From: Rhynchonema sp. JSB1_4
Taxonomy: Eukaryota; Nematoda; Chromadorea; Monhysterida; Xyalidae
Length of the DNA stretch: 64,000 nt
NCBI GenBank assembly: GCA_030248065.1
Contig: JASAMV010002937.1
Coordinates: forward strand, 1 to 64,000
Reading direction: 5' to 3'
Both the position numbers and the translations under genes were made by a program. Each line of letters opens with the position of its first letter. Within the stretch, counting starts at the first letter, position 1. The notes under the pieces were generated by a model, which worked only from the letters and a program-made list of their open reading frames with translations, had not been told where the DNA came from and did no database searches. Below, in pieces: positions 11,278 through 23,156 of this stretch.

Positions 11278-12465
11278 TTAATTTATGTCACAACGATATA
11301 CCTGCACAATCAGGTGCCAAGAAGCCTCAATGACAAAGATCATACCGGATACAAACAGGCCAATGACATACACAAAATATGGTCCGACCAGGTGTAGTGT
11401 GCCCATGCGGTGCTGGTCGGCTATCGTTTGCGTGCTTAACGCAGGTCGTTGCGATGTGTAGCGCTCCGTGATCTCAGTCAGACCGCCGCTGCACTCCGCG
11501 ATGCTTTTTTGTATGTTTCGCATTGTTTCGGTGGACACACGCGGTGAAAACATCAAACCGGCGGGCGCACTGCCCAGACTCGGAAATACGACCGTGCGCA
11601 GTTGACTGTCGCGTGCGTAGTTTTCGTGGACGGAAAATGCGGACGCCATCAGCGCATATTTGCCTGAGTAGAACGTATCGCCGGGCGGAAATAGACCGTT
11701 TCGAGGAACAATGGGGTTGTTCTTAAATGCCCGTTTCAGACGGTACATGTCCCTAGTCTGCGCCTGAAATAATGCGTCGGCCGCGTCGGCCACAACGGTC
11801 AACTTGCCGTTCTGCACCAGCTGAAGAAATTCGTCAAACGTTTCGAACTGATGCACTTGACGTCGCAACAGCAGCTGCGTGAGCAGCCCTGACCCATAGA
11901 GTCCCGTGAAGAAGACGGACAGAAATGCAACCGTCAAAACTTGAAACTTGATCACTTCGTTTACGCGCGCACGGCATATTGCTGGCGGAAGTAGGCGCCT
12001 TGACACACTGACAAGCGTTCGAACTACTGCATAGGAGAGCACGGCAAGCAACCACACGTAAATGTCGTAGACGTTCAAGAACAGGCCGGTGAGTTTCGCG
12101 AACAAATCGGGCGCGGTGTGCGCGGTGCCGACTGCCACCCGTCGCAATGTCCACGCCGGTATGATTGCGGTGGCTTGCAGCTGCATCGCGAGTCGGCTTG
12201 TAGTTGGTGTCAGGGGAACCACCACCGTGTCGGACTCGTTGTCAGCCAGCCGACGGACGAGCGCCGCCAGTGACAGGTTGCTGGCCAGTTGCAACGTGTA
12301 GTTCAAATGCGACAAGCGAAGAATGATCGCCAGCGCTTCGGACACGAATCCCGGATTCGGGCAGTGGATGTGATCCACTTTCAGGTTTGTGTCGAAGCCG
12401 CAGCTGTATGTGTAAGGCGGCCAGATTGCATAGAGAATACGAATTGAAGAATTGTCACTTGCCAT
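11278..12465 (-). CDS. Ionotropic glutamate receptor-like protein, X copy 2 (intact, 395 aa)
   Basis: An intact reading frame of 395 residues. I use the MASDNSS start because it is shared by all three copies; an upstream in-frame extension of 59 codons exists only here and is out of frame in copies 1 and 3. The order fits the iGluR/IR family: S1 half of the ligand-binding domain (about 1-130), M1 (about 133-155), an M3-like helix with GLYGSGLLTQLLLRR (about 176-202, matching the position of the iGluR SYTANLAAF block), S2 (about 205-350) and M4 (about 358-380). There is no amino-terminal domain and no visible signal peptide. The stretch between M1 and M3 is only about 20 residues and has no clear pore loop. 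The gene has no introns. It lies in the X arm shared by both palindromes. It is about 1-3% different from copies 1 and 3. The family is fairly sure; ligand and ion conduction are unknown. Confidence 0.72.
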   Translation of the reverse strand: MASDNSSIRILYAIWPPYTYSCGFDTNLKVDHIHCPNPGFVSEALAIILRLSHLNYTLQLASNLSLAALVRRLADNESDTVVVPLTPTTSRLAMQLQATAIIPAWTLRRVAVGTAHTAPDLFAKLTGLFLNVYDIYVWLLAVLSYAVVRTLVSVSRRLLPPAICRARVNEVIKFQVLTVAFLSVFFTGLYGSGLLTQLLLRRQVHQFETFDEFLQLVQNGKLTVVADAADALFQAQTRDMYRLKRAFKNNPIVPRNGLFPPGDTFYSGKYALMASAFSVHENYARDSQLRTVVFPSLGSAPAGLMFSPRVSTETMRNIQKSIAECSGGLTEITERYTSQRPALSTQTIADQHRMGTLHLVGPYFVYVIGLFVSGMIFVIEASWHLIVQVYRCDIN

Positions 12466-14044
12466 TATATATTTACAGTCTTGTGGAAAACTCGGAAAGT
12501 CGGCAATAAATGCGCTCAATCCCGTTTTTTCTCCATGCTGCTGCTGGTCTATTTGTTTTCCGCTCGCCTTAATTTTTGTACATGTACTGTATATGCAACT
12601 GAAATCAATTTCCTCAGTTTTCTGTTTTTTCTTCCTTCTCATGTTTCATCGAGTTCTTCGCTTATTCTGGGACCAATCTAAATAATAAAGACAATTATTA
12701 TGATCACCACAATAGCTGCCACTGGCCATCACGAAAGCAATTTCGCGATTGTTTGTTTTGTTTGTTTGATTGCCATGTGCCCGATTAAAGCTGGTGGTCA
12801 ACAACCCTTCGACCGCGCTTGATCTTGTGGGGCAGTATATATAAACAAAGATTGGACATCGTGTTGCTCGACCCTAATCTGGCGAGCCGATTGGTCGCTT
12901 CGTGATGTTTCACGGCCACGGCCTTTGGTGAAAAAAACCGAAAATTTTTGAAACGCTGCTGCGACACGAATAGGCTGTTTCAAAGTTTGATACTGAAGTG
13001 ACAGGAACCTACAACATTGTGGCGAAAACCGCAAAGCACAATAGCTATTGAAACGCCCGCATTGTTGAATAAAAAATTAAAAGGTTTCAGAAACCTGGTC
13101 ATTTTTTGCTAAGATTTTGTACTCGCATAATTTTAGGCATCTGTGGTGAATGAAATAAGTTATGAAATGAAATGAAACAGATATGGAGCGCGCGAAAAAT
13201 GCCCATTTTTGATTATAAAACCATAAATTGATGGTTGCAAGGTACCCTCCGGGATATCATACAATAGCATTGTCCGCAAATCTGTCGTAAAACACCACGA
13301 ACAACGCACTGCCTTTTGCTGGGCTGACGATCTGAGAGAGTGGGCTTCTTTTTGTTGCCCTTAAAAGCTGTTTATAAGCCGCCTATTGGTCTGTTGCAGT
13401 GGTTAATAAAAAAAATTTTATTCAAACCCCATTTGTTTAAATTTTTTACTTTAAAATTTTTTTATTACAGTCAAAAACTGCCCGAAACGTAAAAGTCGAG
13501 CGTTAGGCAAAAAATAGTGGCATTTTTCTTCCATAACGTGTGATAAGTGCATATAAAGCACTGACGACACGAAAACAATACCAAACAATGGTCAATGAGT
13601 ACCAACAGTAGTCAGGTACACACCCGTACACTTCCCCCACGTGGTGTGGGTGCCTTCGTGTGGCTTTGTGACACTCAAGACGGCAAATTTGGGCGAAACT
13701 ATTGCCTCTTGGTACACGACCAATGCAAATATGTGACAAAGAGTGTAAATATAGAGTCAATATCACACCGAATCACTGCTTTCTGGTCTGTTGCATGGAT
13801 AAATGCATGCCCACCCAGTCACATGTACATGTGTAATCATATGAGAGCCCTGTGAGTGTGTGCACTATGTCTAGATGCCACAAAGCAACGATTATGGCAC
13901 CCAATATACCCATGGTAGGGTCAGTTGATGTCAACAGTAGCAATTCTTATGCAAAAAATAGCACTTTTTTTAGAGCAAAAAATAGAGAAATTTTCGAATT
14001 TTGAATTAACAAAAATTTTTTTTAACTTTTGGAACGATTTTTTT

Positions 14045-14560
14045 TAAAAAACCACTGGGCTGTTGTGTCTCACACGAGTACAGTAAAGGCAAGCTAGCAA
14101 ACACGAGCCCGATTTCGAAAGTGGTTTGTATTTCAAAACGAATAGAAAGAGAAAATCATCCTGGTTTGTATTCAAAACGAATAGAAAGAGAAAAATCATC
14201 ATCCTCCACTTTGTATCCTTCAACGTGCAACATTTCCCAAATCAGCAGCCACGTCAGAATGTTCCACTGTTCTGCCAGTAGCGAAATCGAGCTCATGTTG
14301 GTTTGCCTCTACTTCTTAACACCTTATTTCGGAACCTGTGGTTTCCTGATAAATTTCTCTTAAAAGCTTATAAGCCGCCTGTTGGGCTGTTGTGTCTCAC
14401 ACCACGTATGCAGTACTTCTTACTTAACACCTTATTTCGGACACCTGTTGTTTGCTGACAGTGACAAATGTCCCTTAAGAGCTGTTTATAAGTCGCCTGT
14501 TACGCTGCAATTTATCAGGAAACAACAGGTTTCCGAAATAAGGTGTTAAGAAATAAGAAG
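14045..14560. repeat. Tandem short dispersed repeats with CTTAACACC / CACACCACGT blocks
   Basis: Blocks such as GGCTGTTGTGTCTCACAC, TTCTTAACACCTTATTTCGG and GTTTCCTGATAAATTTC occur three or four times here in both orientations, mirrored at about 27985-28440. Single blocks occur in X at 1905-1985 and 31935-32015. The stretch also holds a fold-back with ACGAGCCCGATTTCG, the same motif as at 60323-60494. Confidence 0.6.
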
Positions 14561-14639
14561 GTGCCCAAATTTTCGAAGGCGAAACCACCACCCAGGGTTG
14601 GTTGCGCCCCCAAACATTGATGACAGGCAACTTTCAGCT

Positions 14640-15185
14640 GGATAACTTCAATCGTTGCAAGTTTGGTTGGAATTCACCAATGCTATCGGCCTAGAAATCA
14701 GTTCCAGTTCCCGGGAACCTGAACCTGTGCACAGGGTGGTTCCGGCATCGGAACTAAGCCAGACCCAGTCCGAAGATTACGGTCGACTAGACCAACATCG
14801 CTGCAAGTTTGGTTGCAGTTGACCAATCCTATCGGCCTAGGAGTCAGTTCCAGTCCCCGGAACCGAAATCTCGAAGCAAGCGGTTCCAACTCCGGTACCG
14901 ATCTGTAAGGTGAAAAATCGAATTCCCCAGATCCAATAATCCCACATAGTGATTTTCAGCGAAATTTGAAACTTTCGTTTATATTTTCAGCAACTTCAAC
15001 CAGTACCATTTGGACTCCAGAACCGGAACTTTTGGCCGTTTTCACTTCTAAAAGTTGCACCAATCGATGCAGCACCCCAAAAAACGTAATATCCGCTGAT
15101 TTTGAGAGAATTTTTTTGTCCGTTTTGACTCCAAGAAATGGCATTTTTTCAGAAATGCCGCCGTGACCCGATACCTTTGCTCATG
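14640..15185 (+). repeat. GGTTCC-family dispersed repeat, Y left copy
   Basis: A diverged member of the X family repeat located inside Y, in the same left-to-right order (GGTTCC-rich part, then the GATCTGTAAGGTGAAAAATC part). Confidence 0.75.
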
Positions 15186-16120
15186 TCTGGTGTGAAGTGA
15201 GCCTCAAGCAAGCGGTTGGTGAAAATGAATGCAAGAGAAAACTTAACAAGTTGTTCGTTCTTCTCTCCAACGACTGTGCCATTCAAAACTCAAGATCATT
15301 CATCCAACGTGCCTTTGTGCAAACGCACATGTTCAATAGTCAAGCCATGCAACCAGCGCACTGTCAAACAACACACCCACACACAGCGCACAAACAGAGT
15401 GACATAATGTTTTACTGCCACAACAATGCGTGGGTGTGCTGCACAACAGGCTGCCCGTGTTGGCCTCAAAGTGTGAAAAGGGCTAGTTCGGTTTGTGGTG
15501 TGTTGTCTTTCCTTTGTTTGTGTGTGGCTGTGTTGATTGCCATGCGATGGCGTTTTTTGTCACTCGGAAAAAAGAACCAACACGCGATGGGTCTTTATTA
15601 CTTTTTCCGTTGGGACTTTTTTGACGTCGTCAAAACACAAAATGTTTCGTACACGGCAAACATCTAATGTTTTCTTTTCAGAAACGGCGCCCTTCAGTTC
15701 AAATTCTGTCCGTTTCAAATTGCCGGCAGAACGTACTTGCCAGGTGCGCATTTGTGATGACTTTGGGACAAATTTTTCATCACCTTCAATCGTGAAATGA
15801 ATGTCCTGTATGAAACTTGGTGACGCCGGATGCTATTGGATATAGCCTGTGTTTTCTTGCTCGAAAATATTCTACATTAAGGGTTTATTCGGAATAGTGC
15901 TGCATACTATACACAGTCCACACGGTCTCGTTGTCATGAAGATTACACTGTTGAAGTTCTTGAGTTCTTGCGCTTTTGGGCGTACTAAACTGCGTTATAA
16001 TAAGTGTTCATGAGGCACGAAATTTCTGAAGAAGACACATTGGGATGTACTTATTCAGAAGGGGACTTATTTGGCATTCTCCGATAGCCGAAATTATTGA
16101 TAAAACCACTAATTTCCCAG

Positions 16121-19100
16121 TGTGTCCCCAAATCAAAGCCACCGCGCTGGGCAAGCTACGTGTGCCAAATGTGCGTGTTGACATTGACAGTCTCTACCGA
16201 CTGCCGGAAGGGAAATGGTCGGGCGTCCATCAGAACTGGAGGTTTGAGTGTAAAGGTTAGCTGGCTGATGTTTCAATAATGGCATAGAAAGTGCTTGAGA
16301 ACAATAGTCTCGAACAGATAAGGCCCAGAGATTTTTCGAAGCCAACCCAAAGAATATGACAATGAGCTGGTATTTCTATGACGTCCTAAGGCCAAACTAC
16401 ACTTCGTTCTCTCACGCAACACAAAACAAATTCTCGCGCGCTGATTGGCTGGCTGAGAACCAATCAGCATGGGAAAATTTGTTTCGTGTTTGCGTGAGAG
16501 AACGAAGTATAGTTGGGACATAATAGTGACACGATCGAGGTATACTTCTTTGGTCAGACGAAAAATTATTCCCTGTTTATTACGTAGTTAGGAGGTTACC
16601 CTGCATTGAGAGGCAAAGTATCGCTCAAAGATATGCTCCGGGGCTTCACTATAGGTGGAATACTACACATTTTTCTAAGATTCAATATTTTTTCAAAAAT
16701 AGGTCACAACTTTTTCATTTCGTTAGTCACTCGCCCTGATATTCCAACCTAACAACTACACGCGATTGTTGTCTCTTTTCATGCATGAACGTCGTTAAGT
16801 CGATTGGTGTCGGATTCCAACTGCACGCTGACTTGGTGCGCCGAGATGTGGTGATGCAATTCAACTGTGCACCACTCATCAAGGTGATGTTTCCCATGGA
16901 ATTATGTATATACATATAGGACGCTGTAACATATTATGGTGTCAATCAAGTAGCAGGAGATCGGAGTCTGAAAACGGACTGATGCGCCGCTGGTGGACAT
17001 GGATAACAGGGACATAAAAATTGCAATACCAAAAGTGTGACCAGAACCCAGAACTGTGGTTAGGGGTGTTTGTCGGGCCGGACTTGGTGTTTGAAACGGA
17101 TGTATATCTGCCTAGGTCACGTGACGCTTTCGCGTCAAGGATTTTCACAAGGTTTGATGCTCATAGTTCGACCGGTCTTCACATTCCTAGGGTGATGTTT
17201 TCGAAACGGTGTAAAGGTCGGTGGAAAGCTCGGTCGACAGCCCAGTATGATAGACCTCGGTGTAAACTTGAAACATTCCACGTTAATAACAGGCAATGTT
17301 TCACGTTTACACCGAGCTACGCCGACCGAGCTTTCGACCGAACTTTACACCGACCTTTACGCCCAACTGACCTTTACACCGTCTCGAAAATTCCTCCCCT
17401 AGACTCCGCAATCAGCGAAAAAAGTGCGAATCGCAGCCTGGACCCCGATCAGTTGGCCCTCAGTGACGATCAACGACTATGGCTGCACGGATGATGAGTC
17501 ATTGGTGGGCGTCGCTGCCTTCTTTGATGTCGACAAACAACAGAGACTGTGAGTGCGTCACGTGCTACACGGTGGTCAGTTTGACAGTCAGCATGGTGCT
17601 TGGTCAGTCAGAATGTATGGAGCAGCATCCCCCGCCTATATTCACCATTCAGTTCTAATCGAGTCCCCTTAGCAGCCTCTGAACCGGATGCTGTCCACCG
17701 CACTGCACACAGGCATTTGAAGGCTCGAAGGCAAAAAAACAATGAATTGGCAGTGCAGTCGTGTGTGTTTGGTTGCCGATTTCAACCTGCTCTCTCGCAG
17801 ACGGTGATGACGCACCAGGTCACCGTCAGTGCGAAATGCACCAGATGGCCGCGTTGTGACACCCCAAAGACAAAACATGCGCTTGGTTTGTGCTCGCGTA
17901 AAAACAAACTCATTTTTGTTCGCATCAAAAAAATACCTTTATCAAAAATCCCAAAGCAGTATGTTATTGCAGTCTGTCACTGATCTGCGCCACGCACAGC
18001 AACGCGATCATTAACGACGCGTCTGTGAAACATCAGCTGGCTAGACTGGAATGGGGCGAAGATAGATACGTGCGTGTGGAGGAGCCGTACTCGATTGCGA
18101 ATCTGGCATTCAGACTTCAGGGGTTCGTTCGGTGCATGGGGGGAATTGTTTTTTCAAATTTTTTGTAACTTATACCGGGATAAGCTTCAGTGATCTGATC
18201 GGATAGGATTGGAAGTGCTTTATTGATAACTGTGGCTTTCATGGACATTGCTTTCTTTACTCTTGTACTACAATTTCGACCATCGCCAAAAATTCCGGGA
18301 CGCGGTGAAAAAACATTTGCCGCACGCCCGAATATTGAATAATGCCAACGTGAACGTTTGAAAAATATGAAGACACGCGGCATGTAGTGTTTGATGCGTG
18401 CCAAAAGCAACCAAACAACAGAACACGGCATTTGTCGTACCCCAACAACATGTCTCAAGCCGATCGCTCAAGCCATATGAACGTATACGTTTCACAAAGC
18501 GGCTTTGCGTGCGCAGTGTTTTGCTTCATCCGTTTCGAACAATTGTTACAGGCGGGCGGTGTATCAGGTCATCGTCAGTATGATTGTACCAGATGGTTCA
18601 ACGCACCGGTGTGCACAAGCACACTACTTGATTTCGTATCGGAAAACCGTGGTGATCCGATGGTGGGGAATCGCGTCAATAGGGAACCCAAAATATTCAG
18701 CGGTTGCTGCTTTTTCACCGCTGTTTTATTCGTTGTCCATTTCAGCACACAGAATGTGTCACTGGAAACATTGTCAGCGATTTATGATCCGAGCCCTGAC
18801 TCACGGTTCGACGTTTCAACACGCGAAAATGAGAACACCGGACAAATACTGCATCCGTGGACACCTGAAGTCGACATTGACGTGGGGTGGGTGATGCTGC
18901 GCACTGTTTGTGTTTGAATCAGATGTTTGATATTTTTGTGTTTTTTTTGTGATTGTAGGTTTTGTGCTGCGCGTGCAGAAAGTCCCATTTCCGAAACTAC
19001 TGTCGAACTGTAGTTTTGCAAACTACGGTATTAGTGGTCTGCACTCGTTCAAATCCAAAAACAGTTTTTTGCATTGGCCATGCGCCATGCGCTTTGTATG

Positions 19101-22100
19101 TAACTCTGTCATGTGAGCTGCCTAGATAGACAAGAGTGTGGAATAACGGTGTTGTGCCATTCTTCGATTTCAGGTTTCCCACATATTTTTAAGCCGCGAG
19201 CCTGAAGCAATCGTAAGGGATATGTACATGCGAGTGGCGCCTGTTCCCCTGTGCTGCACGCGGTGCAAAAAAACTGACCCGAAGAACATTGTCTTCCCCT
19301 GCCAAATCAGGCAGTCTCTGTTACAATCTTTCAGGCATTCCGAGATTCCAAGGTACAGCCCCGATGAGGTTTCGCCAAAATCAGGCAATTGGCGCATTAG
19401 TTGTGCCGGATATCAGGTTGTTTTTGTTATTTTATTGAAAGTTTCTAATTTTTTGTAACTTTTTTAAAGTTTTTTTCAGGCCGTCAGTCAGCTGACGATG
19501 CGCGCGGACTCCAGCGTAAAAATCGAATGCTCCGAAATTGTGAGGCGTAAATTGAGCGGTATCGAACTTGTTCAGTTCTGCCTTGGTCATGTGACTTTTA
19601 GAATAATTTTAGAATACTCAGAATTTTAGTTGTCTCACCATGGTTTCGATAATCGTAAAAGCTAATTAGTTAGTTCTTGGAACATCAGTATTTCTCGAAA
19701 TATCGTTAATTCACTTATAATCACGTGACCAATGCAAGATCAGATCCGATCACCAATATGTTGATAACTCAAAAAATACACGATTTCAAGCATTAGTCCC
19801 AACTTTCACACAATGAATGCAATTCGCACACAGACACCCACCAAAAGACAACAGGCGCGCAAAGTGCGTCACACCAAATGGACGTCAATGAGAGAGCTGA
19901 CGTTCGAAACGGGTTGCAACGAACGTGAAGCTTTGTATGGGATGGCTGTCGTGGCGGACAAACATGGCGATGAAAAGTTGTGGGTTGTGCGGGGGGATTC
20001 GACAATGTCTTGTCGCGTCGCTTGTTCAATTTTTACTTTTTCCACTTTATGTTTTTGTTTGTAACCATCAATTGTTTGGTATGCATATAATACATCAAAC
20101 ACAAACGCACATGCGCGCACAACCACATATCATAAGAACGACTGACCTACGTATGGTATCCATCCGTGCTTTCCTGATGCCCAGTTTGTCTGTAGAGACG
20201 CACTGGGGTTGAGAGGATCCGATTCCAGCTGACACCGCTCTTAGGCCTGTGCACCCAGTGCAACTCCAACGTCGTCTCATGCGCATATCCTTTTGCAATT
20301 TTTACATGCGCATAAGTTTGCCGTTATCTTCTTAATCCGCAGTTGCCAAATATTTTTCGATGTCTTCATTAATTAATCCTTTTTGTGCTGAAGATTTGAT
20401 TGGCAAGCTTTAGTGTCAGTTTCAGGTGGTTACATGCTGGATAAAGGTCCGAATCCACACAAGCACAGAGAAAAGCAGCGAAGTAGCAACATAGTACAGC
20501 TTCGGCTCAACATGTTTGTATACTTCGGCTCCTATCGCGAATATAAAACTTCAACGTTCAAAAACATTCACCATGTAAAGCGCTTGACTTGCAGTCGCTA
20601 TGAACGGGCCACTATAAACAGGGTACACTGTAACTCAGTCTAACTCATCTCTGCCCATCACAGCGTGTCCGTTTCATGCGTTGATGTTTCAAACGGCAAT
20701 GTTGTGCAATCTGACGAGGGACTGGGAGCGTACCAGCACAACGTGGTCACCGGTGTGCGGTATGAAAGGTTGGAACGAGGCTTTGGGTTTTGTTTAGGAA
20801 AGTCTAATTTCATGACGTTTTTTAAGGCTGCAGCATCTGACGAGCTCCGCGTATCAATCTGGAATGGACTTAGTTTGACACCAGGATAAAATAAGACGGC
20901 AAACAGTTGATTGTGCGACAAAAATTTTTTTATGAAAAGGATTCACTCTGCATTTCACGCATACTTGGTGTCACTATAAAGAGCGTGTACTGTGATGTGA
21001 TCTCTTTCAGCGCACAACTGATTCTGCGTCACGGCCATTTTGTGTTCACTTCGCGACCCAAATTCACCGAGTCGGCGCGGTTTGATGAGAACGACGGGAC
21101 AACGCGTCCGATTATTGACGTTGACCCTGATGCACAGATGGCGGTAATTTGAATGTGGTGATGTTGTTTTGCAGCCATACATTGGTGATACGGAGTTTCT
21201 TCGTTATACGGGGGGATAATTCAGACAGCAGTTTTTCGGAGCATTTCTCATTAGGCTTAGGCTCAAGTACAGTCTCATATTCTGAGTGTACTGATACTCG
21301 AATGAAAATGTCAACAATGTATTAGACAAATTGTACCCACGTACAGGGCATTTAGCAATGACCAAAAACTGGTCATGATAGCCAATATCAGACAGCATTT
21401 GTACATCAAGCTACGCTGAGTCAGTTATTCTGACGATACTGTATACCCATGTTTTTTCGTACCCTTTGCAGGTATATCAACACGAGTGGACACCCGCCGG
21501 CGTTGGATTTCAGTTTGAATGCCCTGGTCAGTTTGGAGAAAAGAGCAAAAAATTCTTATTTTTTGCAAAAAATAACAAATAGTTTTGTATATTTGTCGCA
21601 AAAACTGAAATAATATTTTTTTTGCATTTCCGCAGGTCCACATGCGCTGAGCGCGTTGCAGGCGAGAAATCGAATTCTGCCAGACGGAAATGACGACACG
21701 GAAATGAATTTTCAATGCAAATCCGGTAGTTGGACAGGAATTTTAGACATTATTTTCAAAAAAGATAACTTTTTTTATTTTTAGCAATTTCTAATCCACA
21801 AAAAGCGATTTTGATTCGCTGGACAGAATGGCAGGACAAAAAGAGCATGAAAATCAAGGCCGGCTGCTGGGGTGATGAACTGCAGACGGGAATGGCCGGT
21901 TATTGGGACGAACAAAGGAAAACTAGATTGTGGGATTTCTTGCCAAATTGTCAATTTTCATCATATATATTTGAAAAATTTTGCAACTTGCTTCCGTAAA
22001 ACTTTCATTTAAATAATATTGAACTGTTTCTGCGCTTCAGCTACTCTCTGCAATGCACTGAATGGTCCAACACATTGTTGAGTATTCCAGGCGCCCAAGT

Positions 22101-22138
22101 GGCACGCTTCAGTGTGGGTGAAGTCAGGGACAAAAATG
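16121..22138 (+). CDS. Unrecognised multi-exon gene spanning Y left arm and loop 2 (partial)
   Basis: Exons I can support by splice signals: 16121-16255 (ends FECK, donor GTTAGC), 17437-17548 (starts WTPISWPSV, donor GTGAGT) and 18000 to about 18124 (LEWGEDRYVRVEEPYS). The phases 1-1-2 agree between the first three. A further exon probably begins at 18552. In loop 2 there are exons starting at 21011 (acceptor CTCTTTCAG, LILRHGHFVF), at 21785 (AILIRWTEWQ) and at 22041-22138 (YSLQCTEWSN, donor GTGAGT). Several other AG-bounded segments between 18.5 and 21.7 kb look coding, but their frames are not certain. The product is rich in Trp and has scattered Cys, as in secreted or extracellular domains; I do not recognise the family. 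The last donor lies about 12 bp before the point where the mirrored arm begins, so the original 3' exons are probably lost. Confidence 0.45.
16392..16516. mobile_element. 125 bp fold-back element
   Basis: Inverted ends with ACTTCGTTCTCTCACGCAA, a short centre CTGATTGGCTGGCTG, and no coding capacity. Mirrored in the right Y arm at about 25528-25655. Confidence 0.6.
17190..17398 (+). mobile_element. Complete 209 bp MITE with CTA target duplication
   Basis: Begins GGGTGATGTTTTCGAAACGG and ends in GTCTCGAAAATTCCTCCC. The halves are inverted repeats built from TTTACACCGA and CGAGCTTTC blocks. CTA flanks both ends (17187-17189 and 17399-17401), consistent with a 3 bp duplication. It encodes nothing. 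It lies just 5' of the exon at 17437. Confidence 0.8.
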
Positions 22139-23156
22139 GTGAGTGAAGACTTCAGCAACCGTTTCGAACGTCAGCTCTCGCATTGACGTCCATTTGGTGT
22201 GACGCACTTTGCGCGCCTGTTGTCTTTTGGTCGGTGTCTGTGTGCGAATTGCATTCATTGTGTGAAAGTTGGGACTAATGCTTGAAATCGTGTATTTTTT
22301 TAGTTATCAACATATTGGTGATCGGATCTGATCTTGCATTGGTCACGTGATTATAAGTGAATTAACGATATTTCGAGAAATACTGATGTTCCAAGCCCTA
22401 ACTAATCAACTTTTACGATTATCGAAACCATGGTGAGACAACTAAAATTCTGAGTATTCTAAAATTATTCTAAAAGTCGCATGACCAAGGCAGAACTGAA
22501 CAAGTTCGATACCGCTCAATTTATGCCTCACAATTTCGGAGCATTCGATTTTTACGCTGGAGTCCACGCGCATCGTCAGCTGACTGACGGCCTGAAAAAA
22601 AACTTTAAAAAAGTTAAAAAAAAATTGGAAACTTTCAACAAAATAACAAAAACAACCTGATATCCGGCACAACTAATGTGCCAATTGCCTGATTTTGGCG
22701 AAACCTCATCGGGGCTGTACCTTGGAATCTCGGAATGCCTGAAAGATTGTAACAGAGACTGCCTGATTTGGCAGGGGAAGACAATGTTCTTCGGGTCAGT
22801 TTTTTGCACCGCGTGCAGCACAGGGGAACAGGCGCCACTCGCATGTACGTATCGCTTACGATTGCTTCAGGCTTAGGCTTAAAAATATAGGGGAAACCTG
22901 AAATCAACAACTGGAATAACACCGTTATTCCGCACCTTTGTGTATCTGGGCAGCTCACATGAAAGAGTTACAAAGCGCATGGCGCATGGCCAATGCAAAA
23001 AAAACAGTTTTTGGATTTGAACTATGTAGTGCAGACCACTATTACCGTAGTTCGAAAAACTACAGTTCGACAGTAGTTTCGCGGAAATGGGACTTTCTGC
23101 ACGCGCAGCACAAAACCTACAATCACAAAAAAAACACAAAATATCAAACATCTGAT

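Larger units (their letters stand above)
7482..12609 (-). repeat. Repeat unit X, copy 2 (inverted; shared by both palindromes)
   Basis: This is the reverse complement of 1-5708 without the 0.75 kb insertion. It is also the mirror of 29909-37729 for the part from about 7855 outward. It therefore forms the right arm of palindrome 1 and the outer part of the left arm of palindrome 2. Downstream of the receptor gene it agrees with copy 1 where copy 3 differs; within the receptor gene it is the odd one out. Confidence 0.9.
12610..19925 (+). repeat. Repeat unit Y, left copy (inner left arm of palindrome 2)
   Basis: Mirrors 22150-29908. Matching landmarks include 16391-16516 against 25528-25655, 17190-17398 against 24644-24852, and 19712-19760 against 22311-22359. 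Homology ends at about 19925 (GTTCGAAACGGGTTGC, mirrored near 22150). It contains the 5' exons of an unrecognised gene, one GGTTCC-family repeat at 14.6-15.2 kb and short dispersed repeats at 14.0-14.55 kb. Confidence 0.9.

Noticed and set aside
12466..12642. 59-codon N-terminal extension of the receptor in X copy 2
   Set aside because: It is open only in copy 2. In copies 1 and 3 the same DNA is out of frame with MASDNSS, so the shared start is preferred.
15197..15667. 156-codon ORF in the Y left arm
   Set aside because: The mirror copy in the right arm is broken and much shorter, and the frame includes low-complexity GTGTTTGTG-type sequence.
21011..21143. Histidine phosphatase domain, from LRHGH in a loop 2 exon
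   Set aside because: Only the RHG triplet fits; the following RxP and the rest of the fold are not seen, and neighbouring exons do not support it.
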